Both the position numbers and the translations under genes were made by a program. DNA of 64,000 nt from positions 1 through 64,000 of the forward strand of contig NZ_JAMBOO010000012.1 of NCBI RefSeq assembly GCF_023715895.1. Direction: 5' to 3'. Of the stretch, positions 26,618 through 35,326 are shown piece by piece. Source of the stretch: Domibacillus indicus. Lineage in GTDB: Bacteria > Bacillota > Bacilli > Bacillales > Domibacillaceae. The notes below the pieces were generated by a model. It was not told the DNA's origin and did not search any database. It saw only the letters and a program-made list of their open reading frames with translations. The stretch's first letter is position 1. The number at the start of each line of letters is the position of its first letter.

Positions 26618-28048
26618 TTAAAGAAGCATCTTTCTATCAGCCGATAAATGAATCTCCTGCTGTTCTTTTTCGATCGCCTGGTTTTTCTTGATCTTCAGGT
26701 GATAGATCGCATAGCAGGCCAGCATAAATGGAACCCCGCAGTAAAGGGCAAGCCGCTGGTCCGGATTAAATGCCATGCTGACCAGGACGGCGCAGTTCAG
26801 CACGAGGCCCAGCATCGGGAAAAACGGATAAAGAGGTGCTTTGAATTTCAAGTCTGCCACATTGCCGCCTTCCCGGACATATTTTCTGCGAAACGCAATC
26901 TGGGAAGCGGTGATGGAAATCCAGCCGACCTGGGCGCCGAGCCCGGCAATAGAAAGCAGCCAGAGAAAGACGGTTTCTTCTGCAAAAAAGCCGGATAACA
27001 GCGATAGAAGGGCAATGCCAAGCGTCAAAATAAGCGAGTTCATCGGAATGCCTTTTTTGTTTACTCTTGCCAGGGCAGGAGCAGCCATGCCTTCTTTCGA
27101 AAGCGAGTACAGCATGCGGGAAGCCGCATACAGGCCCGAGTTTCCAACCGATAAAAGAGCCGTCAAAATAACAAAGTTCATGATATCAGCCGCATACGGA
27201 ATACCGATGCTGTCGAGCACCAGAACAAACGGGCTTTCTGTTACACCTGCCTGGTCCGAAGGAATTAAGCCGGCCAGGACAAAAATCGATAAGACAAAGA
27301 ATACAAGGATGCGCCACACCGACTGTTTGATCGACTTTGGAATGGTTTTTTCCGGGTTTTCACTTTCCCCAGCCGCAATCCCGATCAATTCAGTTCCCTG
27401 GAACGAGAAGTTAACCGCAATCATCGTAATCAGCAGGGCAGTGACGCCGTGTGGAAGCAGGCCGTCCGAGGCATAATTCGAGAAAAAGGGTGCTTCCTGG
27501 CCGCCTTTCATGTCAATCAGTCCAAACATCGCGGCGCCACCCAAAATAATAAACAAAAGGATCGCCACAATTTTAATGCCGGAGAACCAGAATTCGGCTT
27601 CCCCAAATGCCTTGGCCGACAGGGCATTGAGTGAGAAGAGCAGTCCTGCAAAGACCGCACACCAAATCCATGTCGGTGTATCAGGAAACCATCTACCCAT
27701 CAGCTGTCCGGCAGCCAGAAACTCCAGGGCAACCGTGACGGCCCAGCCGAGCCAGTACGTCCAGCCGAGGGCAAAGCCTGCGCCGGGACCGATAAATTTT
27801 GTGGTATACGTCTGAAAAGAGCCGGATACCGGCATCGCCACTGCCAGTTCCCCGAGGCAGACCATCGTTAAATACATGACAAAGCCGCCGACTAAAAACG
27901 CTAAAATAGCTCCTCCGGCGCCGGCTTGATTAATCGTATAGCCCGATCCGAGGAACAAGCCAGAGCCGATGACCCCTCCGAGTGAGATCATAAATAAATG
28001 CCTGGTTTTCATGGTTCGTTTCAACTCTTGTTGATGATGTTCCTTCAT
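26618..28048 (-). CDS. Amino acid permease, APC superfamily (AAT type)
   Basis: A 476-aa transporter with about twelve membrane helices, related to YbxG/RocE-type permeases. The first helix carries the substrate-binding GGVIGSGLFLGSG motif; later GTELIGIAAGESENPEKTIPKSI is the family signature. Import of an amino acid by proton symport is the family role; the substrate is not evident. The ATG at 28048 follows AGGAGGAG; the frame extends upstream without a ribosome binding site. Two terminator-like hairpins lie in its upstream region on the same strand. Confidence 0.9.
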   Translation of the reverse strand: MKEHHQQELKRTMKTRHLFMISLGGVIGSGLFLGSGYTINQAGAGGAILAFLVGGFVMYLTMVCLGELAVAMPVSGSFQTYTTKFIGPGAGFALGWTYWLGWAVTVALEFLAAGQLMGRWFPDTPTWIWCAVFAGLLFSLNALSAKAFGEAEFWFSGIKIVAILLFIILGGAAMFGLIDMKGGQEAPFFSNYASDGLLPHGVTALLITMIAVNFSFQGTELIGIAAGESENPEKTIPKSIKQSVWRILVFFVLSIFVLAGLIPSDQAGVTESPFVLVLDSIGIPYAADIMNFVILTALLSVGNSGLYAASRMLYSLSKEGMAAPALARVNKKGIPMNSLILTLGIALLSLLSGFFAEETVFLWLLSIAGLGAQVGWISITASQIAFRRKYVREGGNVADLKFKAPLYPFFPMLGLVLNCAVLVSMAFNPDQRLALYCGVPFMLACYAIYHLKIKKNQAIEKEQQEIHLSADRKMLL

Positions 28049-28162
28049 GTATTCTCCTCCTATTTTGAGTAAATTGTTTTCCTGCCTTTTATACTGCAAT
28101 TCTGATGCCAGACAAATATTTTCACTTTTCTAAAAAAAAGTGATGATTTTTTCCTTTTTCAA

Positions 28163-28187
28163 GAAAAAAACGCCAACATTTTTGGCG
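28163..28187 (-). terminator. Terminator-like hairpin upstream of the permease
   Basis: On the minus strand CGCCAA pairs with TTGGCG and seven T follow. It lies about 115 bases before the permease start on the same strand, so it may be an attenuator. Confidence 0.55.
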
Positions 28188-28195
28188 GATGTTAT

Positions 28196-28230
28196 AAAAA
28201 AATCTTTGCATGCCAGTTGCTTGCAAAGAT
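28196..28230 (-). terminator. Second tandem hairpin upstream of the permease
   Basis: On the minus strand ATCTTTGCA pairs with TGCAAAGAT, then seven T. It directly precedes the hairpin at 28163-28187. Confidence 0.55.
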
Positions 28231-28514
28231 CAATGGTCTCAAATAATAGATAAAGCAAAGCGGTGCAGCCCGCCAGGCACTTAAGAGGTGAAGCAGCTCA
28301 GTAAAAGAAAAGTCCTTCTATAGGATTGGCATGAAGATTGCATTCTAAAAGGTACGATTCATTTTGATGGAGGTGAACAGCACTAAAGAGCAGGGGAGGG
28401 GACAAAAGTTCCCCAATAAAAAGAATGGAAGCCGCTAATGGAAGAAGAACACTGTTCAAGTAATGACTAAAAAGGAAAGGCGGCTCATCCGCTTATAAAG
28501 AAAGGGCGATTAGG

Positions 28515-28673
28515 ATGTGGAATATTACAGTTTTTCTGCCAAATAAGATTTGTATGTATGAGTTTGAAACAAAACGGGAAGCAGAGGAGATGTATCAAAA
28601 AATCCATAAAGGCTCTAAAATCATTTCCGAAATCATCTACATGCAAGAAAGTAAAACAGCCATTTCAGTTTGA
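28515..28673 (+). CDS. Small hypothetical protein, 52 aa
   Basis: The frame starts at ATG 28515, a few bases after AAAGGG, and encodes a compact 52-aa protein (MWNITVFLPNKICMYEFETK...SKIISEIIYM) rich in beta- and helix-forming residues. The pattern of a beta strand, then FETKREAEEMYQKI helix, then SKIISEIIY strand looks like a real small folded protein. The overlapping longer frame from 28558 has no ribosome binding site. The surrounding 28231-28514 holds a short GGGGAC/GTTCCCC hairpin (about 28397-28413) and no gene that I can support. Confidence 0.55.
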   Translation: MWNITVFLPNKICMYEFETKREAEEMYQKIHKGSKIISEIIYMQESKTAISV

Positions 28674-28793
28674 ATGTAAAGATAAACGATTCATTTTTTC
28701 TGTTCTTTCAACAGAGAAAAACAGACTTTTTCATGGGTTAAACAAGCCGGCTCGTTTCCTTTATTTAATGAATCTGTGAAAGAGGTAGAAACA

Positions 28794-29648
28794 ATGAAAA
28801 ATTATTTGATGGAAATAACGCTTATTATAATAGGTTCGTTCTTTTTTGCAGCTGGTGTTAATTTTTTTGCTATTCCAAACGAGCTGGGGGAAGGCGGCAT
28901 CACTGGCATTTCTATGATCTTATATTATCTTTTTGAATGGTCTCCCGGCCTTACTACTCTTTTATTTAATGCTGTGCTTCTCGCTGCAGGATACAAGTTA
29001 CTGGAAAAAAGAGTCACCCTTTACACAATCCTTTCGATTCTGTTTACGTCCTTTTTTCTTCATTGGATTACAGGGATAGAAATGGTTTTTGATGAAAGCA
29101 TTTTAGGAACTATTTTTGCCGGCGTATTTATTGGAATAGGGATCGGTCTTGTCCTGCGGGGAGGCGGCACAACAGGCGGATCGACCATTCTGGCCAAGTT
29201 TGCCAATCAGTATTTCGGCTGGGGAATGAGCACGGCCCTGCTTATTTTTGATTCCATTGTTGTCTTTTCATCCTATTTTGTGATAGGCATTGAAAATACG
29301 ATGTTCACGATTCTGTCTATTTATATCAGCACAAAAGTGATTGATTACATTATTGATGGGCTGAATATGCGAAAAGCCGTCACGGTTATCTCGAAAAAGG
29401 CTCCTCAGATTGCAGGGCAAATTAATGAGGAACTCGATAGAGGAGTTACGATTTTGCCGGCACGGGGCCACTTTACGCAGGAATCCAGGGAAATCTTATA
29501 TATTGTCATTAATAAGCAGGAGTTGTTTAAATTTAAAAAGATCGTCCATCACATTGATCCAAAAGCGTTTGTTGTGATTCATGATGTACGGGATGTGTTT
29601 GGGGAAGGATTTAGTTATCCAAAGTCTGCATTAAAACAAAGTATGTAG
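28794..29648 (+). CDS. YitT-family membrane protein (DUF161 + DUF2179)
   Basis: A 284-aa protein: five or six membrane helices (residues 5-195) of the YitT type with FFAIPNELGEGGITGISMILYY and RGGGTTGGSTILAKF, then a soluble C-terminal DUF2179 domain (VTVISKKAPQIAGQINEELDRGVTILPARGHFT). The family is widespread in Bacilli and its molecular role is unknown. The ATG at 28794 follows AAAGAGGT; a GTG at 28776 is possible. It has its own terminator. Confidence 0.87.
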   Translation: MKNYLMEITLIIIGSFFFAAGVNFFAIPNELGEGGITGISMILYYLFEWSPGLTTLLFNAVLLAAGYKLLEKRVTLYTILSILFTSFFLHWITGIEMVFDESILGTIFAGVFIGIGIGLVLRGGGTTGGSTILAKFANQYFGWGMSTALLIFDSIVVFSSYFVIGIENTMFTILSIYISTKVIDYIIDGLNMRKAVTVISKKAPQIAGQINEELDRGVTILPARGHFTQESREILYIVINKQELFKFKKIVHHIDPKAFVVIHDVRDVFGEGFSYPKSALKQSM

Positions 29649-29658
29649 TACAACCAAA

Positions 29659-29695
29659 AAGAAAAAAGCACCTTTAATGGTGCTTTTTTCTTTTC
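29659..29695 (+). terminator. Terminator after the YitT-family gene
   Basis: GAAAAAAGCACC pairs with GGTGCTTTTTTC. Confidence 0.85.
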
Positions 29696-29885
29696 GAGAG
29701 AAGTAAACGTAAAATGTAGGTTAAATTACATAGTTAACAAGCAGATAATTCATACTATATTCTTTTAAATCAAGAAATACGGTATATGTAATGTTGAAAA
29801 TTTGTTAATAAAAAATACTTTATTCCTAGTAAGCTACCATAAATACTGGTATAGTGTTTTTGGAGCTGGAGGATAGACAATCTTT

Positions 29886-29939
29886 GAACTACCGTCCAGT
29901 TACCTGACGGTTGAAGTGGGAGTGTTCTCACCGAAAATG
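29886..29939 (-). mobile_element. 54-bp internally deleted derivative of the rsbR-type tnpB element
   Basis: Read on the minus strand it begins like the left end of the element at 30532-31998 (CATTTTCGG-GAGAACAC) and ends like its right end (ACCGTCAGGTAA...GGTAGTTC). The join falls on CCCACTTCAA, a 10-base sequence present in both ends of the full element, so it probably arose by recombination between those repeats. It follows TTTTAT, like the full copies, and lies at the 5' end of the broken rsbR. Confidence 0.75.
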
Positions 29940-30531
29940 ATAAAAGTAAAGAGCTACAGGAGTTTTTGCTGCTAAAAGCCCGTCAAATAATAGAGGAATG
30001 GTATCATTCTTTAGATAAAAGCAATCCTTCAGGGGTTTACAGCCCTACAGATCCTCAAGCTGTCTAAAGGAGCAAAACTATGAGTTTCATTTGCACTTTT
30101 GCCGGGTGTTTGTCCAGGAGGAATTCACCTTCCTGCAGGAACTCGAGGAATGGGTGTTAAAGGTAGCTTCGGATGAGCGTCACCTATCCACGCCGATTCA
30201 TTTTATTATGAGGGAATTTTTTAGAACGTGCGATCAGTTTCTTCAATTTGTTCAGCATTTTGTATCGGCCAACAAAGGAAGCTATTCATGGGAAATCATC
30301 GAAATGTGGAATCAAAAAATTACGAGCACAATCTCTAAAATCGTTACTTGGTATACGGAAACATATCATGAATTCTCCGCAAAAAGATTGCAAAGCCAGC
30401 AGGAATTGATCAATGAATTAAGCTTGCCTGTCATCAGCCTTAGCCGGAACGTATCACTTCTTCCGTTAGTAGAGAATATTGACACGACCAGAGCTAAATA
30501 TATTCTTAAACGGATACTAAAACAATGCTTT

Positions 30532-30690
30532 GAACTACCGCCCACTTACCTGACGGTTGAAGTGGGGGATTCCTGGGCAAGAGGATCTTCGACCCCCAGT
30601 AATCAGGCTAACCCCGTATTCCAACGGTTTTATGACCAAACTTAAATAGACTGAAGTGAAAGAAGCCGAAGAGCTTCTTTTTTAATATTC
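30532..30690 (-). ncRNA. Predicted omega RNA of the rsbR element
   Basis: This is the right end of the element, downstream of tnpB on its strand, with the CCCACTT/AAGTGGG hairpin that TnpB guide RNAs typically carry next to the guide. The guide would be read from outside the element, starting at 30531 on the minus strand (AAAGCATTGTTTTAGT), which is rsbR sequence. The 5' limit is unknown. Confidence 0.5.
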
Positions 30691-31856
30691 AGGCTTGCAT
30701 TCAGGTCCCGGTCGTGACGTGCGCCGCAGGATGGACATTCCCACACTCGGACAGCGAGATTTTTTACATCCTTATGCTGGTGGCCGCACCTTGAGCAGAG
30801 CTGGCTTGATGGGAAGAACGGATCGACGTTTATGATCGTCCGTCCGTACCACTTCGCTTTGTAAGCGAGCATTTCGTTGAACCTCGACCATGATGCATCG
30901 TGAATCCCCTTGCTTAGTTTTTTGTTTTGGACGAGATTCTTCACCGACAAATTCTCCACCGCGATCACTTGGTTTTCATGAACGAGCCTGGTCGTCAGCT
31001 TGTGAAGAAAATCTTCTCTTGTGTGTTTGATTTTTTCGTGCAGTTTAGCAATCTGGGCTTTATTTTTTTTCCACGATTTCGACCCTTCTTTTTTACGTGC
31101 AAACGCACGCTGAAGAAAGGCTAATCGCTTTTCGTATTTTTGATAGTATTTCGGGTTGGCAATGGATTCACCGTTGGAGAGCACGGCAAATTCTTTTAAT
31201 CCCAGATCAATGCCAACGGCATCGTTGGTGCTTGGTTTGTACGGGGAATAAGGCATCTCGCAAATGACCGAAATCGAATACCGGCCGGTACTGCTTCGGC
31301 GCACGGTGACACGCTTAATGTCACCTTCAATGTTTCGGGACTTTGAAAAACGAATCCAGCCGAGTTTCGGCAGCTGAACGCGATTGTCCACGATTTTAAT
31401 ATTGTTATTTGTCATTTTGGTTGTGTAGCTTTGGACCGGTTTTTTCTTGCTTTTGAATGTCGGATGGCCCTTAAAGTCATACGCCGTTGGCGTATAGCCT
31501 TCTGCACATTTTTTAGCGGCTCGTTTTTTTAATTCTTTTTTCGGCTGTTCCTTATATTTTTTGAATCCTTCGTACTGATATTCGATGCTTGCCTGAAGAG
31601 CAATACTGTCAGAATCAGACAACCATTTGAACGTTTCTTTTAGGCCAGGGAGGAGCTTTTTAGCGGCTGTTTCTGTATACCGTTTTTTTGTTTTTTCGAA
31701 ACTCTTGATGTTTTCATTTAATATATAATTGTAGACAAACCGGCAGCAGCCGATCGTTTGGTTAATCAGTTGTTTTTGCTCGTCACTTGGATGGATTTTA
31801 AACCGAAAGGCTTTAAAATGAAAGTTCTTTGTTTCATCTGTTTTGGTTTTCATCAT
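30642..31856 (-). CDS. tnpB: TnpB RNA-guided nuclease
   Basis: A 404-aa TnpB with all RuvC residues: Asp217 in GIDLGLKEFAVLS, Glu301 in VENLSVKNL, Asp384 in RDLNASLNI. The zinc finger reads CSRCGH...CPSC. The N-terminal region (AFRFKIHPSDEQKQLINQTIGCCRFVYNYIL) is the usual OrfB helix-turn-helix start. It should cut DNA next to a TTTAT-like motif matched by the guide from its right end. GTG 31865 is possible, but ATG 31856 lies at a better distance from the GGGGGTGG site. A TATAAT promoter lies at 31891-31896 (minus strand). Confidence 0.9.
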   Translation of the reverse strand: MMKTKTDETKNFHFKAFRFKIHPSDEQKQLINQTIGCCRFVYNYILNENIKSFEKTKKRYTETAAKKLLPGLKETFKWLSDSDSIALQASIEYQYEGFKKYKEQPKKELKKRAAKKCAEGYTPTAYDFKGHPTFKSKKKPVQSYTTKMTNNNIKIVDNRVQLPKLGWIRFSKSRNIEGDIKRVTVRRSSTGRYSISVICEMPYSPYKPSTNDAVGIDLGLKEFAVLSNGESIANPKYYQKYEKRLAFLQRAFARKKEGSKSWKKNKAQIAKLHEKIKHTREDFLHKLTTRLVHENQVIAVENLSVKNLVQNKKLSKGIHDASWSRFNEMLAYKAKWYGRTIINVDPFFPSSQLCSRCGHQHKDVKNLAVRVWECPSCGARHDRDLNASLNIKKEALRLLSLQSI

Positions 31857-32290
31857 TTTTCCCACCCCCTGAACGTTTGTTCTATACCTAATTATACCAT
31901 TTTAGCAATAGAGCGTTCAAGGAAAAAGAATGACTGAAAGAGCAGCGATTCATCTCCCACTTAGCGAGCTTGAAGTGGGAGTGTTCTCGCCGAAAATGAT
32001 AAAAAATGTAGACCAGCTTCTTATTCATTTATCGGGTGTAGTGGTTGTTGATACGATAGTTGCCCAGCAGCTGTTTCAGCTGGTAGAAGCAATAGAGCTG
32101 ATTGGAGTCAAAACATCTTTGTCTGGTATCCGTTCGGAAATAGCACAGACAGCTGCTCAGCTTGGTATAGATTTTGATACCGTTTCTATTGCAGCCAATT
32201 TATCAAGCACACTACTCACTCTCCATTTGTAACATTTTACTTTTATGTATATATAAGGTATCATTTGGTTTGTTCCTATCATCAAGTCTA

Positions 32291-32328
32291 ACCCAGTCAC
32301 GCTAGTGTGGAATGACTGGTTTTTTTGT
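32291..32328 (+). terminator. Terminator of the rsbR locus
   Basis: CCAGTCA pairs with TGACTGG, followed by eight T. The rest of 32233-32547 shows no gene. Confidence 0.7.
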
Positions 32329-32547
32329 TTTAGCAAGCGGAAAATAGGATTAAGCAAATCCATGAAAGTTCTTTTCATGATAAAAGCCCTTAACGGGTGC
32401 AGTGCCGCTGTATAAGAAACTAGGTTATAACGATGACACAAAGAAAAAGGAGGAGGCAAGATATGCTGGGTTATTTAAGGTAAAGTAATTATCTACAAAT
32501 ACCAACAGCTATAGAAAGAGATAATCAATTAAAAGGAATGACCGTTT

Positions 32548-33372
32548 GTGACTTATACGAAAGACGATTTACAAGCCATTGCGAAAAAACATGCCCGTTA
32601 CTTTAACTCGGTAGTGGAATGGAATGAATTTGCGGCCGAAATGGAGCTGCCTAAAGCCCGCACATTTATTTATACATACGGAACGTGGAACCGGGCGAAA
32701 AAAGAAATATTTTTAGAGGCCTCCCACATTCACTATTCAGGTAAAGCTGCCTGTGACAGAAAAAAAGAACTGGTCGATATTGCGATTCAGCATGCGGAAC
32801 ATTTTGAAAAAATAAAGGATTGGAACAAGCATGCAGAAGAGATGAGCCTTCCATACAGCAGATGCTATATTTACTTGTTCGGCAGCTGGAACAAAGCGAA
32901 AGAAGCGATTTTTGGGCATCAAAAAAAGAAAAACGGTGTACTGGTGGAGAAAAAGCAATTGATTCAAAGTGCCCGCACACATATAGATGCGTTTACAGAT
33001 ATACAAAGCTGGAATCAATATGCCGAAGAGCGAGACCTTCCGAAAGCCCATCATTACATTCATCACTTTGGAAGCTGGAATGAAGCAAAGTTAGCGATCT
33101 TTCGCAGTACAGAAGAGGTTGAGTACAATCCTGTCCGGCGTTATGAAAAAAAAGAGCTGAAAAAACTAGCACAGGACCATGCTCATCATTTCACGACAAA
33201 AAAAGACTGGGATGACTATGCGAAAGAACGGGAGCTTCCTCGCTCTGAAACGTTTGCCAATCATTTTGGCGGCTGGAACAAAGCAAAAAAGCTAATTTTC
33301 AAAGAGAAGGCCCGAATTAGGCGAAGAAGACCTAAAAAATCCGATCCTGAAAAAGCTTATTCCATGACTTAA
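32548..33372 (+). CDS. Protein of four homing-endonuclease-associated repeats
   Basis: A 274-aa protein made almost wholly of four about 55-60-residue repeats. Each has the form [K]-x-L-...-A-x-x-H-A-x-x-F-...-W-x-x-x-A-x-E-x-x-L-P-x-x-x-x-[Y/F]-...-F-G-[S/G/T]-W-N-x-A-K-x-x-[I/L]-F. Repeats begin near residues 5, 73, 137 and 203, and a basic tail RIRRRRPKK follows. This is the HNH/homing-endonuclease-associated repeat, thought to bind DNA. No HNH, GIY-YIG or other nuclease domain is present, so it is probably a stand-alone DNA-binding protein. The GTG start follows AAAGGA. It has its own terminator. Confidence 0.75.
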   Translation: MTYTKDDLQAIAKKHARYFNSVVEWNEFAAEMELPKARTFIYTYGTWNRAKKEIFLEASHIHYSGKAACDRKKELVDIAIQHAEHFEKIKDWNKHAEEMSLPYSRCYIYLFGSWNKAKEAIFGHQKKKNGVLVEKKQLIQSARTHIDAFTDIQSWNQYAEERDLPKAHHYIHHFGSWNEAKLAIFRSTEEVEYNPVRRYEKKELKKLAQDHAHHFTTKKDWDDYAKERELPRSETFANHFGGWNKAKKLIFKEKARIRRRRPKKSDPEKAYSMT

Positions 33373-33398
33373 GCACGACAGTAAAAGAACAGACAAAA

Positions 33399-33437
33399 AT
33401 AAAACCCTCTGTCCGGTTATCAGACAGAGGGTTTTGT
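33399..33437. terminator. Bidirectional terminator
   Basis: AAAACCCTCTGTC pairs with GACAGAGGGTTTT, with A and T tracts on both sides; it separates convergent genes. Confidence 0.85.
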
Positions 33438-33476
33438 GCGTTTGTTTAAAGGTGTATGCCCATCCGCACGATATTT

Positions 33477-35054
33477 TTATTCTTTTACAACAAAAGCATC
33501 CTTGCTTTCTATACCAGTTGCAGACACGGACTTTACGCCATATGTGTAGGTTCTGTCCGAACGTGCTGATTTATCCAAAAATACGGTTTTGCCCTTTGTA
33601 TTGTATACGACATCTACAATATTACGTGCATCCTCATAAGATCCTAGTGTTTTGCCTGCAAAACGATAAATCACGTATTTACGCGGCTGTTTGCTGGCCT
33701 GGTCCTGAATCACGATTTTTCTGCCTGCTGCTTCTTTCTTTACTTGTACGGATGTCGGCTTTACAGGCTGCGATGCATCTTTCCAGGAAGACGCCGGCGT
33801 AAGGGAAGGGTACTTATACAGCTGCTGTTTTACAATCGTTGCATAGCCAAGTGAATTTTTCTTCCAGCTTTTCAGCGAAAAGTGCATTTGCCCTTTTGTC
33901 ATTCGGTCTGCCCGGTTAGAAACAATTTGATTGGGCAGCTCCATTTTGTTTTTCCATGCCGGATCAGAGTCCTGTCCAACTTTATAATCGGCTACTCCGA
34001 TATACAAGTTTACCGGATGTGTTTTTGCATATACTTTTACCTCATTGCTCCACCAGTTAAGAAGTGTCCCGTATTTAGCAGCAGCTAATTTTTTCGACCA
34101 ATAGATTTGCGGCGTAATATAATCGACTGTTCCTTCTTTGATCCATGTACGCGTATCCGCATATAAATCATCATAATTATTTACGCCAGCTTTTGTGGCA
34201 CTTCCTGTTTTATCGATCGATTGATTGCGCCAGACGCCAAACGGTGAAATACCGAACTGGACATATGGTTTTGTCGTTTTAATCGTAGAATAAATCTTTT
34301 TAACAAGATGATTCACGTTATTTCTGCGCCAGTCTTCTATTTTCTTAAAGGACTTTCCATACTTTTTAAAAGCAGCCTGGTCTGGAAAGGTTTCATTTTT
34401 AATTTTATATGGATAAAAGTAGTCATCCATATGGATGGCATCCACATCATAATTCTGCACCAGCTCTTTGACAGACGATACGAGATAGTCTTGTACTTCC
34501 GGAAGGCCGGGATTTAAATAGTACTGCTTGCCGTATTTCACGACCCAGCCAGGGTGTTTGCGTGCCGCGTTTTGAGATGACAAGTTTTTCAGCGTTTCAC
34601 CCGGCATGGTCACCCGGTACGGATTAATCCACGCATGAAGCTCCATTCCGCGGCTGTGAGCTTCCGTAATCATAATTTGCAGCGGGTCATAGCCCGGGCT
34701 TGTCCCTTGCTTTTTCCCTGTGATATACGCTGACCAAGGAGCCAGCTTAGAAGAGTACCAGGCATCACTGGTCGGCTTTACCTGAAAAATAACTGTATTA
34801 AACTTGTTGGCTTTCAAGCTGTCTAATGTCTGCCGGGCCCAAGTTGTATACTGCGTTTTATTCATTCCTGCTTTTACATCACTGTTTTGAACAGATGCAA
34901 TCCATACCGCCCGCATTTCTCTTTTTGGTGGTGCAGACTCCGCTGCATGAGAAAGCGACGGGATGAGAGACATACATAAAACAAATGTTAATATCCACAC
35001 GAGCCAGCTGCATTTTTTCATTCTCACATTTTTCTTTCTATCTTTAAACAACAT
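33477..35054 (-). CDS. YngK-like secreted glycoside hydrolase (GHL10/DUF187)
   Basis: An exported protein of about 525 aa. A signal peptide (MKKCSWLVWILTFVLCMSL...SHA) is followed by a TIM-barrel GHL10/DUF187 catalytic domain: REMRAVWIASVQN, FNTVIFQVKPTSDAWYSS, GMELHAWINPYRV and VDAIHMDDYFYPY. Acidic residues in DDYF and PQIYW are in catalytic positions by family analogy. The last 90 residues look like a fibronectin-III-type domain. The natural substrate of the family is uncertain, probably a wall or extracellular polysaccharide. The start is uncertain: ATGs at 35075, 35054 and 35021 all keep the signal peptide, and none has an ideal ribosome binding site. Confidence 0.85.
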   Translation of the reverse strand: MLFKDRKKNVRMKKCSWLVWILTFVLCMSLIPSLSHAAESAPPKREMRAVWIASVQNSDVKAGMNKTQYTTWARQTLDSLKANKFNTVIFQVKPTSDAWYSSKLAPWSAYITGKKQGTSPGYDPLQIMITEAHSRGMELHAWINPYRVTMPGETLKNLSSQNAARKHPGWVVKYGKQYYLNPGLPEVQDYLVSSVKELVQNYDVDAIHMDDYFYPYKIKNETFPDQAAFKKYGKSFKKIEDWRRNNVNHLVKKIYSTIKTTKPYVQFGISPFGVWRNQSIDKTGSATKAGVNNYDDLYADTRTWIKEGTVDYITPQIYWSKKLAAAKYGTLLNWWSNEVKVYAKTHPVNLYIGVADYKVGQDSDPAWKNKMELPNQIVSNRADRMTKGQMHFSLKSWKKNSLGYATIVKQQLYKYPSLTPASSWKDASQPVKPTSVQVKKEAAGRKIVIQDQASKQPRKYVIYRFAGKTLGSYEDARNIVDVVYNTKGKTVFLDKSARSDRTYTYGVKSVSATGIESKDAFVVKE

Positions 35055-35326
35055 TATTCTAACTTGTTCCTCCATCCATCCTTTTTTTAGTGTTATCGAC
35101 AAATACTTTGGAAAATGAAGTATTTTTTAAAAATAATGTTGGTGAATAAGCTTCTTTTTCACCTCAAAAGTTCCACTATACAGTTATTTTTAGTTTTTTG
35201 TGTCTATTTTTTATAGATAAACCGTTTTTGCACCAAATCACTAAAACTACATACAAGAAATACCGATAGAAGAGATAGAATACAAAAATAGGGTGTGATA
35301 CCTATAAAGTGAACGGGGGCGCAGTT

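Larger units (their letters stand above)
30532..31998 (-). mobile_element. IS605/IS1341-type tnpB element inserted in rsbR
   Basis: The element is oriented opposite to rsbR. On the minus strand it follows TTTTAT and opens CATTTTCGGCGAGAACAC with a CCCACTT/AAGTGGG hairpin; it closes with a second CCCACTT/AAGTGGG hairpin and GGTAGTTC. There is no tnpA. A nearly identical left end starts at 63836 and a 54-bp deletion derivative lies at 29886-29939. The conserved TTTAT before all three copies is the probable target/TAM sequence. Confidence 0.85.
29940..32232 (+). pseudogene. rsbR: Canonical RsbR gene with three lesions
   Basis: The protein reads KELQEFLLLKARQIIEEWYHSLDK, then frameshifts at about 30062 (one base missing before the codons for LKEQNYEF). 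It continues as a full helical sensor domain to ILKRILKQCF at 30531. A 1.47-kb tnpB element follows, and then KNVDQLLIHLSGVVVVDT and SGIRSEIAQT to the stop at 32232. Removing 30532-31998 restores the frame and the length expected from RsbRA between the linker and STAS strand. It is the only STAS gene in the window with both phospho-threonine motifs (V-D-T and A-Q-T). The start codon was not found; a 54-bp element remnant sits there, next to GGAGGA. Confidence 0.88.

Noticed and set aside
27510-27815. Plus-strand frames across the permease gene
   Set aside because: They are opposite-strand shadows of a clear APC permease.
28240-28420. Lysine or glycine riboswitch upstream of the small protein gene
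   Set aside because: Some AGGTGAAGC-like pieces occur, but the conserved cores and helices could not be built.
31930-31998. N-terminal part of the frame ending at 32232 (MTERAAIHLPLSE...) as a new protein
   Set aside because: These codons are element sequence; the same bases start the copy at 63836. Only the part after about 32001 is rsbR.
29886-32000. CRISPR array from the repeated CCCACTT-type sequences
   Set aside because: The repeats are the terminal hairpins of tnpB elements, not regularly spaced, and no cas genes occur.
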